This document shows, one piece after another, positions 34,067 to 46,908 of a stretch of 64,000 nucleotides of DNA (within the stretch, counting starts at the first letter, position 1; every line of letters begins with the position of its first letter). The stretch comes from Emergomyces orientalis. Taxonomy: Eukaryota; Ascomycota; Eurotiomycetes; Onygenales; Ajellomycetaceae. The stretch lies in NCBI GenBank assembly GCA_002110485.1, contig MOWL01000046.1, positions 930,001-994,000 on the forward strand. Direction: 5' to 3'. The position numbers and the translations under genes were made by a program. The notes beneath the pieces were generated by a model. That model had not been told where the DNA came from. It worked only from the letters and a program-made list of their open reading frames with translations, and searched no databases.

Positions 34067-36071
34067 GTTTTAATTTTTCCCTTTTGAGGTTGAGAATATA
34101 TCGGCGTTGTAATATTGCTCTGGTTGAGTGATTTTCTGTTGTATGGAGTAATTTTCTGGTTTTATGTATATTTAACATATAAATATACCCTAGGGTGTGA
34201 TATTGACTCGTTCGAGCTCAGCCTCTCGTACATCAAAGGAGGGGGGTATATCATGGTAGTATGTGAGGATATTTCATGTATCAAAAGTCCTGGCGCTATA
34301 CATTAGTCTCAACGATCTGATATACCACAAGGACTTCTCTCATACCTCTATCCGATACTTCTCCTCCTCCCGATATTATCATTTCTCTTCTCTGCTTCTT
34401 CTTCCTCCCCTTGGGGTTGACGCGATCTATATATCCGACGGATGACTCAGATATTACGAGGCCGCGCTATCACGTGTTAGATATGAAACCAATAAAAGAC
34501 AGCATTTCAGTGGGGTTTTTTGCCCTGAATATAGCCAATCAGAGGGCCATCGGAGGATGAGTTTTGCCGGGCCGTGGTCGCCGCGGTCAGCAACTACAAA
34601 CTCCAGGATCCAGTGGATATCAAGAATGATGGCAGGTTCATGTATAAAAACATGGAACGGCAGTTAATTGCTATGAAATTACACTATGGGCTATCATAAT
34701 AGCTGTGGTGGTGTGGTGGGGAATCTCGGCGTGGCATTACTTTTCGCCGAGACCGCCTCATATATTTGTTTGACACGGCTGCCTCATATTCCCATCCTTT
34801 GGTATGTGTGGATTCGGCGAAGATTGATTGTACGCAGAGCAGTGAGATTGCTCCTTTTGATTGTGTGATTTGATATGTGATTGATTGCTTGTTCTTCTTC
34901 TATATTTGAATCTCCTACGTGTTCTTTTGTATTGCTATTTGGATAGCTCGTTGAATAGAATATTATATACACGGCGAACTTACCAACCTCCTTACGATCC
35001 CGCTGCTCCTGCCCACGTGCCGCCGAAAGCGCACAACCCCTTATTCCACTTCAGTGGGAACAGACCTGGATCACTAGTTGTTCAGGTGAACTTATTGCCT
35101 CGAATCCCACCCGGAACCCCGAGCTGTGGCCGAACCCCCAACTGATATGTTTCCAAGCTGTCCGAAGATGGGCACGGGGGCATGGCTGTATTTGATCGGA
35201 GCTCTGTATCTTAAGATACCCCGTTTATACTTTCAAACTTCCAGTGGTGACCCTATTCAACGTGATTTTCCCCCAAGGCGGCAGCAAAGGAGCCTCTTTC
35301 ATTTCCTCATTGGGTTGACGCATTGTATCAGAAACGGGCTGGATATTGAAGTACGCTGTCAGTGTCAGTGGGAGGGATCTAGATATATGCTCTCTTGGCT
35401 CAGGCCTCTCTTCTCAGACATTCCTTTGAGGACACTTTTCAACTGACAAGGACCATGGACATTTACTGGCGCGTGGTTTGTTCAAACGCGACACTTTACT
35501 TTCGTCTATGCTGCTATGGCAGCGCTCTTTGTACTGGCATTTCAAGCTGTGTCTGGGCGTATGCTGAGGCACTGCTTTTGCCATAATCTCGAGCGTTTGT
35601 CTTACATCTTATCCTTTGCCATGGGGGATCCAATATCGTCGACGAACCATCTATATCTGGCTTTTTGGATCAAGCGTGATCAACCAACAGCGCGCTCATC
35701 TTGCTTTATGCGCCGTAATTTTTCCTTGTAGTAAGACTGGATTGATACGGACCACCCAATCTATGATTTTGTATTTCCGGTGTGCAATTGTACCGGAGTT
35801 CCACTGGTGAAAGGATTGCTGTTCAACGGGATAGCTTGACGGATGTCACCGATAATTTCACTGCATTGACTGCACAATTTGCTAATTCTTAACAACGGTC
35901 TGAAAAATAACCTCATTCGCATATTACCGCAACATCCAGTTGGTGAAACATTTCTTGTCCTCTAGCAGAACTAACGACATACGGAATCCACCCCATTCCG
36001 AACAAAACTTCCTCAGACCGCGAAGAACACTGAAAAAAAAAAAAAAAGTAAAGGTTCCTTCCCAGCAGCTC
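34067..36071. other. Gene-free intergenic region
   Basis: The 2.0 kb upstream of the methyltransferase gene shows no domain-bearing frame. Pyrimidine-rich DNA occurs near 34.35 kb and a poly-A run near 36.03-36.05 kb, close to the 3' end of the next minus-strand gene. Confidence 0.4.
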
Positions 36072-37678
36072 TCACGATCTAGCCTCCCTAACCCCCACCC
36101 CACCTATCATCCCATTAGATTCCACACTCCCTTCATCTCTCAACTTCTTTGCCGCCTCAGTGCCAGCCACGGGAACTTTGTACTCAAATCTCTTCCCTTT
36201 ACCGGGCGCCCCATCATCCGCCAACGGATACGGATAAGGATATGGCAGATACTCCGGTAACAGACCTAGCTGACGCAGTAGGCCAGCCTGGTCCCACCAG
36301 ATGTGTTCATGGTAAAGCCGATCACCACGCACGTTGACGATGGAGACCATGGGGAGGCGTACAGGCCGGTTTGTTGGAGGGATGGTGGGGACTCTTAAGG
36401 TTGGTTTGAGAGGTGGGATTGGTAAGGAGGAAAAAGGGGTTTAAGGGGAGAAGGGAGAGGGGAGCAGAGGAAGGTTTTACTTACAGCCAGTCTATCATCT
36501 TGTCATGGGTGAAGCTGAAGATGAACTCATCGACGATGCGGTCGATGCCGACGGTGCGGCTGATGAGTTCGAGATGGGTGTCGTCTGGATTGTTGAAGAT
36601 GAAGTGGTGGCGGTAGAAGGTGGTGAGGCGGTCGCGGCCGATACCGCCCGTCAGCTGGAGATTACATTTCTTTAGCACAATTTCTTTCAATTTTGATTTT
36701 GCGGGTTTATTTTCGCGGTGTTGATGGCGGAGTATATATATAGTTCTACAACAACTTTACCGGGATTCAATCACTCACCGTCGGAACATGATTAACATAT
36801 GGCTCCTGGACCATGGTCCCCATCGTTCTAGGGACGGAACGGTCGCCGAATTCGAAGTAAGTGTGCTCGTCCCATATCGCTTCGAGGTCGAATAGCGGGC
36901 CGCCAATCTTGCTTTTGAGGAATGATAGGGTCCGCGTATGCGCCACTGCGGCTGCTGAGGGGATGAAATCGGCGTGCTGGGGGATGACGAAGTTGGGAGA
37001 TTTCGCATCTGGGTACTTGTGGATAGTTAGATGGTCATTTGTTGGAGTGGCGGTGGTTATGCCTTTGCCCGGAAGATGCAGTATTTTAGGAGGTGGTTTG
37101 CTATCGTTGTTGCTGTAAATAGCAAGATCTCCGCCATATGAGGCTACCCCGACGATTTCTGGGATGCTTGAGAATGAAATGATGTCTCGGCTGGTGAGAA
37201 TCTCCGCATCGTATACTGTATTACATTAGATAAGAAAAATTATTCAGTTATTTTGGGCCAAAATAATTCAAGTTTGTATATCAATATCACACATGTAAGT
37301 GTATCATCTTCATATAACAGTTGCCTCACCGATTAGCCCGAATTTATCCTTAACATCACACTCAGCCAACCCCTTCAACGCATCCATTCCTTGCTGTACT
37401 ACAGATAGAGCAGAAAAGCCAGAATCAGATCCAGATCCAGCTGTAGCTGTAGCCGACATCCGCACCTCGACAACTGCATACCCCTCCTCTGCCCACTTCT
37501 GAAGAGGTGGGGGGTCCAGCGTTTCCTTAGTTTTATCTATGACTACGTTACCAGGAAGCACCAGGAGTAGTCCCGGTCCATGGCCACGGCGTGATAGCGG
37601 TGGCTGGAGAGTTATATTAGGGCCGAGTTGGGTTGGAGGGGCAGAGGGGAAGGGGACGGGTTCTTCATGGATATCCAT
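36072..37678 (-). CDS. Dienelactone-hydrolase-like / NTF2-like (SnoaL) fusion protein
   Basis: Four exons (37678-37330, 37215-36779, 36654-36485 and 36393-36072) join in frame to 425 aa. The first 250 residues have an alpha/beta-hydrolase layout of the dienelactone-hydrolase family. There is an early strand (GPGLLLVLPGNVVIDKT), a WAEEGYAVVEVRMS segment, a turn GVASYGGDLAIYS where the nucleophile elbow should be, a LHLPGKG strand and a His-containing end (FVIPQHADFIPSAAAVAH). The elbow carries no Cys in the G-x-C-x-G position, so classical catalysis is doubtful. The last 160 residues look like an NTF2/SnoaL fold, with a helix-like DRLTTFYRHHFIF, FTHDKMIDWLVP and VNVRGDRLYHEHIWWDQAGLLRQ. The activity is unknown. 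The 60-90-nt regions between the last exons contain clean GT-AG signals. Confidence 0.75.
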
Positions 37679-38399
37679 TTTTTGTTAATTGTTCACTAGG
37701 TTGGTATGTAGTTTTGCTGGTGTTGATGGAGAGGAATATTGAAGTTCGAATGGCTGAGGTAGTTCTGCAACAGTAATTGGTCAATTCGATATATAATTAA
37801 CATTTGTATTAAATTAGCTGGGGGGGTAAATGAAGATGATAATTTATGTCAGAATGATTCAACTAACCCCACATCAAACTCACTGGGGATGGAGAGCACC
37901 ATTTAGGGACACAATCGATTTTTCTGTACAGCATAACCCTAACCCTAAATTATAATACTGTATAATAATTTTTTTCAGTCATTTGAATCCGCTATTTTCA
38001 GATTCTTAGATGTACTATCTATCAGCTGAACAATATGCAATTAGTCTCCAAAACGCAAAGGGCCACGGGCAAAAAAATCAGATGATTGTTGGGATCGTTA
38101 ATTATTTCATGGCGTCTATGAGATTTTGCTGATTAAAAGTGGTTTACCAAGCAGTAGAATCAATGCCCACCTCAGTAAATTCAACCCTAAATTCGAATCC
38201 ACGAAAAAAAGTCATCGCGAAAAATGAAATGCGACAGGCGCCCAAAGGAAAACAAAAGATAGTGATTTTCTATAGCAGATACGCATGGTTGTGTAACAGG
38301 CCGCAGTTGTATATGCTGCACTTTTGGGACATAGCCCTGATAAGAGATACCTCTGAGGTCTTCTGCTGGTATTTCAAAAAATACTGCGAGTCCGAAATT
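37679..38399. other. Intergenic region with interstitial telomere-like repeat
   Basis: This is the upstream region of the hydrolase-fusion gene and the far end of the broken phosphotransferase. It is AT-rich and carries two copies of CCCTAA at 37934-37949. No gene is seen. Confidence 0.4.
37934..37949. repeat. Two CCCTAA units (telomere-like)
   Basis: The sequence taaccctaaccctaaa is present. Two units can occur by chance. Confidence 0.5.
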
Positions 38400-39801
38400 G
38401 CGTTGGTTTGACCGGGCCCGGCCGCAGCGCACCGTTAAAGATACAAACTGGATGGGCGAATACGCGAAATCTGGGACGCGTAACCCATAGTCGATTGACT
38501 TCAATTGGCGGATCTCGGTATCGTATTCTGGCAGGACGTTTAGCAGCATCTTGTTGAATTCTGGGAACCTGTGCTGCTGGGTTATAGCGCCTCGTTCAAA
38601 CGTATGAAGATAGGCACCAGCACATCCCCAGTCTACTAACCAGACTCATCCAGCGGTATCCAGAATGATATTCCGGGGACCAATGTCCTGACGAGCTAGC
38701 GCTAACTCCGAGAAATTGAACAGGGGAATATCTTGAGGAGCCTTCTTATCATGTTTGCATATTTCAAGTTTGTGGTCAAACCACGTTTCCTCTCGGACCC
38801 GGAGTTGAAGGGGCCAGTTCCGTACTTTGAGATGAATATACTACGGCGGGGTCCTCCGCCAATTGGGCCGGCGGTTGGAATCACCATAGGTTGAAGCTGA
38901 CTTATTATCGTTACTGTCTGATAGATCACGTCGCCCTTTTACTTCTTATCAAGCTGTTTCCAACAATCCCCGAAATTTTCACCATAGATGTAATCCATAA
39001 CGAGGCAGCCTATCGTTGCGCAGTACGCAGTAGTATGATGAACCTAGAATGGCCGCTAGACCTGAGGACATAGCATCGTGGTATGTTCGCTGGCGAACTC
39101 CAGCGCTTTCGCCTCATCTGGCAAAACAAAAAGTCCGCATCCTAGTATCAGATCTCGCGAGATTTGCAAGACCTTGCTTGGACCAAACCCCGGGAGAGAA
39201 CAGGAGCACTATCCTCGTTTGAAACGATTTTGATATCCACATCATCCAAGGAGAAATGATCTGTATTGCCTTTGCTTTTGGGCTGTAAAAATATTAGAAT
39301 CTAAGAAAATCTGTGGGACAAAACGGTAGGCCACAATCCGTATAGAGCGATGCCATGAGCGTAACTGCATTTTTAGGGTCACTGATATCATCGGGCTTGA
39401 GAATATCTTGAAGGGCCGGGAAAATCAGGGGCAAGGTAGCCTAGAAGCTTTCAATATTTCTGCTTTTGGCGATGTTCTTGGCTCGCTGAATGTTAAGCTT
39501 TGGTTAGCTAGATGTTTTAGAGCAAACTCCTACAGTAAGGCGAAATAGTATATAGTATACCTCTCTAGTGGGAGGATGATAGTCTAGGACAAAGGGAACG
39601 ATGCGCGCGGCTTCAGTTTTAAGGAGACCTGATCTAATGCTCTCTTCAGGGAATGTGCCCTTGGCTGTAGCGTACCAAGCTCCAATGAAAATGCACCGCG
39701 GCCGACGCTTTCCAAACAGAGATCCCTGAGCCTCTCCAGGTAGTATCTGGAACAAACGCTCACTCAAGTTGGCTCACCAATGCATTATCCGTGGCATTCA
39801 T
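38400..39801 (-). pseudogene. Broken APH-type phosphotransferase (aminoglycoside/choline-kinase-like family)
   Basis: Pieces of one protein appear in order on the minus strand but with stops and frame changes. They are a start at 39801 (MNATDNAL) and a segment FGKRRPRCIFIGAWYATA...FVLDYHPPTRE. LPLIFPALQDILKPDDISDPK follows. An N-lobe-like piece (KVLQISRDLILGCGLFVLP, DEAKALEFASEHTTM) leads to VMDYIYGENFGDCWKQLDKK followed by TAA. The catalytic loop LARQDIGPRNIILDTAG is then followed by TGA and VWLVDWGCAGAY, and last comes MLLNVLPEYDTEIRQLKSIDYGL. HQD of active APH enzymes is RQD here. Stops I can see include TAG, TAA and TGA codons in otherwise aligned positions, plus at least one frame shift near 38775. 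Such phosphotransferase-like genes are a large variable family in Onygenales (established knowledge). Boundaries are approximate. Confidence 0.75.
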
Positions 39802-39874
39802 GATGAGCGGGAATAATGGAGGAGGGTGGAAATGGTGAAAGGGAGTGAGTTATGAATGAATATTAAAAAACAAA

Positions 39875-39967
39875 GCCGAACGCGGGGGTCGAACCCGCAG
39901 CCTTGCGGTCACATGAAGAAAGGTGAAATCTAAGAGCCGCACGCTCTACCGATTGAGCTAGCCCGGC
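39875..39967 (-). tRNA. tRNA-Lys (anticodon CTT) with 21-nt intron
   Basis: The minus strand gives a complete cloverleaf. The acceptor stem GCCGGGC pairs with GTTCGGC (with G-U pairs). The D arm GCTCAATCGGTAGAGC follows, then an anticodon stem TGCGG with loop CTCTTA+A and CCGCA. The T arm is GCGGGTTCGACCCCCGC. The intron, about 39930-39910, sits one base 3' of the anticodon (CTT at 39934-39932), the standard nuclear position. It lies 73 bp upstream of the pseudogene start. CCA is not encoded, as expected for a nuclear gene. Confidence 0.95.
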
Positions 39968-40213
39968 GTCTGATGGAAAAGAAATATTCTTTTGTTGCAT
40001 TTTGTTATGGGGGCAAAAGTGCGCTGGGAAAAAAAAAAATTTCTGACTAGCGCTAAAGGGGATTAAGCGCCGGTTCCTGACCCGCTCTGGCGCAGGCTCT
40101 AGCGTGGAGCTTATTTTGAGTGCATCAATCTTCATACAAAAACTACCTTGTAGAATAGAGGCCCCATTATCCAAGGATTCCCCCTTAATTGATAATAAAC
40201 ACAACAATCAACA

Positions 40214-40983
40214 ATGAATCGCAACGACACCCCCCTCGTAGAAACGGCCCCAAGCGCCTTCAATTACATTCTCAGTTTCCTCCTCGTCGGCGTCGCGTGG
40301 GGTTTCACAACCCCGTTTATACGACGAGCAGCGGTCGACTTCAACGCTCGGAACGAGCAGAAACAACCCTCCCAGCAGGCACACAAAAATACCACCTCAA
40401 GCTCATGGGTAAAACGGAAGGTTTTCTCGCTCTTTCGGATGGTTGTGAATCTCTTGCGGACTCCTGGTTATACGGTGCCGCTGCTGATGAACTTGACGGG
40501 AAGTGTGTGGTTCTTTTTGCTGGTTGGAAAACACGGTATGCATATGGCATGAATGTTTGCGTTATTTTTTAATTTTTTTATATCTGTTTGATACATTACT
40601 TTGGACCTCCTTAAAATTTTCGGGGAAAATGGTAGAGGTGTCTTTATTTTATATGGAGAACCTATATATACACATATATGTATATACAACCGAAGATGTC
40701 CAGTTTGCTAATATAAAATCATTTTACTCATTTTTGGTTTGAAGAGCTCAGTCTCACGGTCCCGATTACAAATTCAATGGCATTCCTCTTTACCGTGCTT
40801 GGGGAATGGTATGTTGAAGGGAAAGTGATATCAAAATGTGAGATTGAGAAATATCTTTTATATCTTTTCCTGATGTCTACTACAATTCGCTAACTGGTAG
40901 TTGTTGTTTTCTAAGCAACATGGCTTGGTATGTTCATGGTACTGGGTGGGATTGCGCTCTGCGTCCATTCCAAAACGCATTGA
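40214..40983 (+). CDS. TMEM234-like small multi-pass membrane protein
   Basis: Three exons (40214-40535, 40745-40837 and 40916-40983) join to 160 aa. The product resembles the drug/metabolite-transporter-like TMEM234 family (DUF2305-type small proteins with four helices). TM1 is FNYILSFLLVGVAWGFTTPF, followed by IRRAA. A polar loop with GYTVPLLMNLTGSVWFFLLVG makes TM2. LSLTVPITNSMAFLFTVLGEW follows across the first splice as TM3. The last exon gives TWLGMFMVLGGIALCVHSK as TM4. Family features (GVxWGxTxPFIR; LTVPITNSxAFxFTxxGE; GIxLCVxSK) are all present. Localisation is probably endomembrane; the function is not established. The first intron is unusually long for this window (209 nt). Confidence 0.88.
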
Positions 40984-42191
40984 CTTACTTACCTACCTGC
41001 TTGAATATATATATATTTTTTTTGCTACAAGGGCTGGTGTAGATTGTATGGACGAGAATGTTGGTTGGTCTGTTGTTTGGAAGCTGGTTCTATTTTTTGC
41101 TTTCGAATGGTCTCTCTCCGCTTTATTGTTACCTAGGCGCTTTTGTCATGAACTAGTGTTTCTCATGGATATTTAAGCTTCACGAGTGCAAAATTTTGGA
41201 TTAAATAATGCGTTTTATTTGTTGAATTGACCAGAAATTACACAGCTATTGCCATGCAAACCCTGGGTCGTATCCCCTCTATCCCTCTTACACAAAAATG
41301 TACATATAAGTCAGACTCAAACGCAATATCATTCATTAAGCTTATTAGCGTTAAAGATGAGGGCAGAAAGGACCTCATACCGCATACCAAACCTACATCA
41401 CATACAAACATATTTCATCCACATATTTTCATCCACATCATACTAAAAGACAGAAAGAGAGAGACAACAAGTAAACAAAACAGAAAAAAAAGAAACAAGA
41501 AAAGAAACACCCAGGAGGAAGATATATATGCAGGGATATCATCACAAAACAAATATGAAGCAGGGGTGTTGCTCACATAGTGAAAAAAAAAATCAAAAAT
41601 CAAAAAGATCAAAAAGATCAAACAAGCGTTCAGAAAAAGGCCAACAACCAAAATCAATAATCAACACCGTTGGGCATGAAACAGACGTGTAGGGGCTTTT
41701 TCATTGATACATATTCCCATTTCCCATTTCTTGTTCACATTGAAATTCCCATTCAGTAAAAGCAATAGATAGATAGAGTACAGGTGCTGCGCAATAACAC
41801 GGAACACAAAAAACAAAACAATATCAAATGGTAGTTTCAAACCACGCAAACTGGTATATTGCCGAAAGGGGATGGCGGAATTGAAATAAACGATCAAAAG
41901 AGCAAAAGGTTACCATGACTGATGTAACACGCATAGAGCAGTGGGTGGGGATTTGTTTTGGATATCATTTTTGCCCCTTCTCCTGCATCAAAAAAACGTA
42001 TTTGAGTTTTCTGTTGAAACTCTCGTTGGGTTGGCATTGGTACGTTACGGGGGACCACGTTCGTGGTCGGAAAGTGCGAGTTGCAGAAAGAAAAAGGGGT
42101 GTGGGATTTGGGTATATATATTTTCCGCTTTGCTTCGCTCGCTTTGCAAAAGAAACAGATAAATGAAAAAAAACATATGTGTTTGTCTTTC
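40984..42191. other. Intergenic, convergent 3' ends
   Basis: This lies between the TMEM234-like gene (+) and the chitin synthase gene (-). It contains A-rich simple sequence (aaaaatcaaaaatcaaaaag, about 41585-41625). No coding exon is seen. Confidence 0.45.
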
Positions 42192-45100
42192 TCAAACGCC
42201 GCGGAACTACAATCGACAAAGAAATCACATTGTTAGCAACATGCACACACACAGGCAGAAGGGGAAAAATAGATAGGTGGGGGTGGGAGAAAAACTCACC
42301 AGTCTCGCAATCAAAAACCACACCGCCCCAACAAACCTAAACAACGACAGTCCGGCCACACTCCACAACACCACAGCCATATAAATCGTACTCCTCTGCT
42401 CCCCCGAATTATCATCCGGATTAATCCTCTCCAGCCCCACAGCACTCAGCACAACCGCCGCAAGCGCAAAGTTACAAAATATCCACACAAGAACGACAGC
42501 GGACCTGAAACCACGGTAATAATCTTCCTGCTTATCCTCTTCAGAGACATTACGGACTTCCTTGGGTGCCTTTGTGGCGAATTTGGCCAGTTCGGCTTCA
42601 TATTGGGCGTTTAGGTCGCCGTCGTCTTGGGGGATGGAGACGTCAACTTTTCCGGAGGGTTTTAGGTTGGCTGAAGGGAGTTTTTCGGCTTTGTCGTCGC
42701 CCTTTGTGCCCCAGGTTATGTCGTGGGTGTTGCAGAAGGCGTAGATGTTTAGGACGTTTATATATGTTGGGGTTAGGAGGATGTATTGGAGGAACTGGAT
42801 ATAGTTAGCAGGAGGGGTATTTTCGGAAGGGGGAGAGGGGGGTTTCTTACGCAGGTAATCATATGCCACGGGTCAAAGAAAAGAAGCGAAGCAACAATCC
42901 ATAGCACATACGTCGACATGAGCGACACGATCATAGAGAAGAACTGATGGTTACTAAAAATGGACGAGAAGCTAAAATCTCCATCTGATGTCTCGGCCTG
43001 TATCGACTTCACCGTGATGAAGATAGCGGCAAACGTGAGGTAGATCATTATCCCGATCCAGAAATAGACCATTGTCATGTAGAACTTGTTAGAGCCCTGC
43101 GGTCGATTGCCAAGCGCGAGAATAAAAGATGTCATGAGCGTTGCGAGATAGAGCCATTCGAAGACTACGCCGAGGATACGACCCGCTTCGCCTAGGAGAT
43201 TTGTGGCGCCGAGGGATTTGGTGAGGATGTGGAAAACGAGGAAGAAATTACCCTAAACGAGGTCAGTATCCAGGTTCTTGGATATTTAAAAATGGAAGAA
43301 ACTAGAAAAAGGAACTTACAATAGCAAACCAGGCAAATAACATATTAATCGTCTGGTAAATAAACTCAATCAACAACATGAATTTCCGCGTCGCACTATG
43401 ATTACTCCGGAAGATCTGATAGAAATGCGCAATGGAATACACCGCAGCGAAAAAGCTTCCGTTTAACCAACGGCGGCGCTGTAGGATGAACTCCGCCATC
43501 CGGTCGGGGACATCGGTCTCGCCCGTGGACGACTTGACATATTGCAGGATCCACTGACAGTTGCGTTTGGCGACAAGCTCGAAACAGAGGATTCGATCTT
43601 CTGCTAGGTACATATTCGCCGTGAAAATACCAGCGTTTGCGCCATGCATCTTCTCACCAGCGAAGTACTTCTCCAGGGGTCCCTGGCCATTTTTGTCGTT
43701 CTGCAATGCCACATACCGATAGGCGGAGAATGCACCAGGAAGCACAGAAATAAACCCAAAAGCAGATTCCAGCGGTTTATCGAGAATGTTGCTCATTTTG
43801 TATTCGAAATTCTGTGCAGCTACAAGCGGGTTGATAAGTTTCTTTCCACGTGACAACATGGTTTTGATCTCGCCGCAGGCGCCACCACACATGGGTTGTA
43901 AGTCGAATGCGCGCCACAGATGGTAAATAGAGTCCCTGCCCGGCTTGGTTCCGGCATCGAGAAGCACACAGATATTAGGATCGAGAACGCGGCCAAAAGC
44001 CTGGAAGAACCACCTATGGGAGTTGATCTTCTTCTGATTCTTCTCCTTTAAGCAGAAAATCATCTGAACAGGAACTCCAGATCGCGGCTTCAAATGAACC
44101 TGGTTGCCCTTCAATTCCATACCAATTTGCGTGGTATATTCGTAGATATGGGCTGTGACGTCTTTTCCGTTGACTTGTTGCTTAGCAATCCCATCTTGAT
44201 AAACGCCTAAACCAGCCAATACAGCCTTGGTTCGCTGGTTGATTTTGGCACGCCCATCGCTGACAACGCAGACAACAATCTTCTTCCATGCCTCCTTGCC
44301 CCATGTTTTACTATTAGTCCGCGAGCACATGTACTCGATATTTTTGAACACGCCAATCATGGTGCGCGCAAAGAGGAAATCATCTTCGTTGTACATAGTC
44401 ACCACAATGAACAGCTCCGTGTGTCTGGGCTTAGCGAATAGTCTCTGGCGAAGGGTGAACCGCTCATTGTAGAAATCTGCCGGGTCACAGGTCGCTGCAG
44501 AGTAGCGCATATGGGTGAACTCATCGCGCTCTGGAGGGGTCGCATGGTTTACCTGGCTCAGCAGCTTTGGTGGGATGGGGCAATCTAGGACCAAATTTCC
44601 GTTAAACAGCTGGACTTCCTTCACCGTTTTCCACCTTCTTATTGGGGCGGGGCTGGGAGTCGGGGCAATGGCGGATTCCTCGTCATGATACGTTGTCAAT
44701 TGAGGATTTGGGCCGTATGGATTATCTGGTTGTTGTAATATGGGCACTTCGTCATCTTGATATGGTTGTGGGGTTTGCGAAGGGAACTGGTTCCCGTCAT
44801 AGTCAGAAGGGGATGGGGCGGGTTGGTAGGGTTGGGTATAATATGCGTCATGATGAGCTTCGGGGGAGATTGTATATTCTGTGCGCGCGATAGGTGAAGG
44901 TCGATAAGGGTGAGCAATTTCGTAGGCTTCGTTATGCCCGTAAGAGTTGTCTATATTCTCAACAGAGTACTATAATAAAAAAGCAAAACTAGTTATTAGT
45001 AGCCCATAATCGCGGGGGATGGGTGTATGGGGTGTGCTTTTTAAGTAGAAGTGTGCAGGGGAATGTCTCACGGTTGGCTGGTCAGCCAGGCGGTCAGTTG

Positions 45101-45212
45101 AAGGCATTTCCAGGTGTCCATATTGCTGATATGGGTTGTCCTCCAGTTGGTAGCCATGAAGCGGCCTCCCGGGCGACGGGGTACGGTTGGGGTCGAGTTG
45201 ATTGGGATTCAT
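42192..45212 (-). CDS. Chitin synthase, class I/II (probably class II), complete
   Basis: This plasma-membrane processive GT2 glycosyltransferase makes chitin from UDP-GlcNAc. I splice five exons: 45212-45072, 44969-43320, 43252-42851, 42794-42300 and 42206-42192. They join in frame to 900 aa; the last exon encodes only FRGV plus stop. A Pro/Tyr/Gln-rich N-terminus of about 150 residues precedes the domain. The N-terminal chitin-synthase motif [20 protein letters not shown] is clear. The catalytic core follows: [57 protein letters not shown], the EDR of [11 protein letters not shown], and [12 protein letters not shown]. Six or so C-terminal transmembrane helices end in [10 protein letters not shown]. 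Class calling rests on the [19 protein letters not shown] segment, typical of classes I/II. All catalytic residues are intact. Neighbour genes do not suggest a pathway. Confidence 0.96.
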
Positions 45213-46877
45213 TCCGAGATCATGTGGATCAGCCCCGTGTAGAGGGTCTTGGGAAACGATTGTCAGTTTTTCTGTCTGTTTCGGTTGTGTGTTCCCACTG
45301 GTAGGATAGATTTGTAGTACTTGACTAATAGCAACAAGCTGTGTAGTTGTAATGATAGAGGGGTGAGAAGAGAGGGGAGCGAACTAAAGAACTGTGCGCA
45401 ATGACAGAACGAATTGAACGAAGGTAGCACGGTCAAACAAAAGGACAAATGGAATGAAAAGAAAAGAAAGGAAGCTCCGCGACAGAGGGCAGAGAGCAGG
45501 GAGCAATTGAGGGTGTAGTTGAGAGTTGAGATATCTCAAGTGACGTCTTGAGATGGTTGCGCGGCTCTGCTGAGGGAGGAGATGTCACGAGGAAAGCCTT
45601 CTTCTCACCACAAAACAACAACAACGACAACAACGACAACACAAGAGACAGGATATGGGATATGAGATATGCTCAAGAAGGTTCCAATGAGAGACAGTCC
45701 ACTGACCTAGTCTGTTATATGACATCTTGTCCTCGTCTCTTCTCTATTTTCTCTCCACTCTTTTTCGCTCTTCTTTTTCCTCTAGCACCAACACAGCCAA
45801 GCTCAGCACCCTGGATACTCTTGTTTCAGATATTGGCAGTTCCCAGAGGCACAGTAATACGTACTCCCTGAAAACTAAACTGACAGGTGTGCTGGAGGGA
45901 AATTAGCTTGGCAAAGACAAGGTGAGAATTATCCCCGCAACACTGGGTTGGGTTGGGTAGGTTTGTCAAAGATTTATTTGATATGGACGATTATTCTTTA
46001 TTCGACGAAGAAAGAAAGATGTTGTGTCTTGATACTCCGTACTCTGATACTGATTCTGTTTCGAAAGAAGGAAAAACCAGAAACTCGGAGAATTAAAATT
46101 GAAATCGGCCCAAAAAAAATATATATGGAGAAAATTGACAATGACAAGGCTGGCGCGGCGCATCCAAAGCAAGCTGAGCTGAGCTGCCAAAAGCATGTCA
46201 AACGAACAACAGACAAGACTTGAACAAGTAATAATACGAAGCCAAGCAAACCCAAAACAAGCAGACACTGGTGCAGACGGATTTGAGCTAAAAATAACAA
46301 CTGCAAATCCTGGTCAATGGCGCCTATGCAGCTCAACGACGTGCTGTTCGTCAGCTCGTTGTGGCTCGGTCGCTTGCTGGTTGGTGGTGGTTGCTGGTCA
46401 CTGGCCAGGGACTTAATCTCCCCCACTAAAAGCTGTGGCTGGCAACGCTGTGACTCGCTGGATCGCCGTCAAGAGTTTTGCTTGTGATGGATGCCATGGA
46501 AACCAACCGAGCTGGGTTTAAACCACACAAAACACACTTCAGGCACCCCGTCCATAATCGTACCAGATCTCAATCTGGAAATGGGAATGAAATGAGGGAG
46601 AGATGGACAGTACTCAGCAAAAGGAATCTATGATTATTACTAGTTTGTCTCTCTTTACAACCGCCATGGCTTTTCATACTCGCTTCTTTCTTGCTCTCTA
46701 CGTGTATTTTTCTTTGAGTAGAGAGGTATTTTTCGCCTGAGCACTGATTCGTCATACGCCACGTGATGCAGGAGCCGCTAGTAAAGAGACTTCCTCAGCC
46801 ACAATCAGGAGGCATAGGGTTGGCACTGCCACAGTTGATAAAACATCCAACTCACAAGGCAGCCTTCGAGGGCATTC

Positions 46878-46908
<31 letters not shown>

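Noticed and set aside
37934..37949. Internal telomere relic
   Set aside because: Only two CCCTAA units. Chance occurrence in AT-rich DNA is likely.
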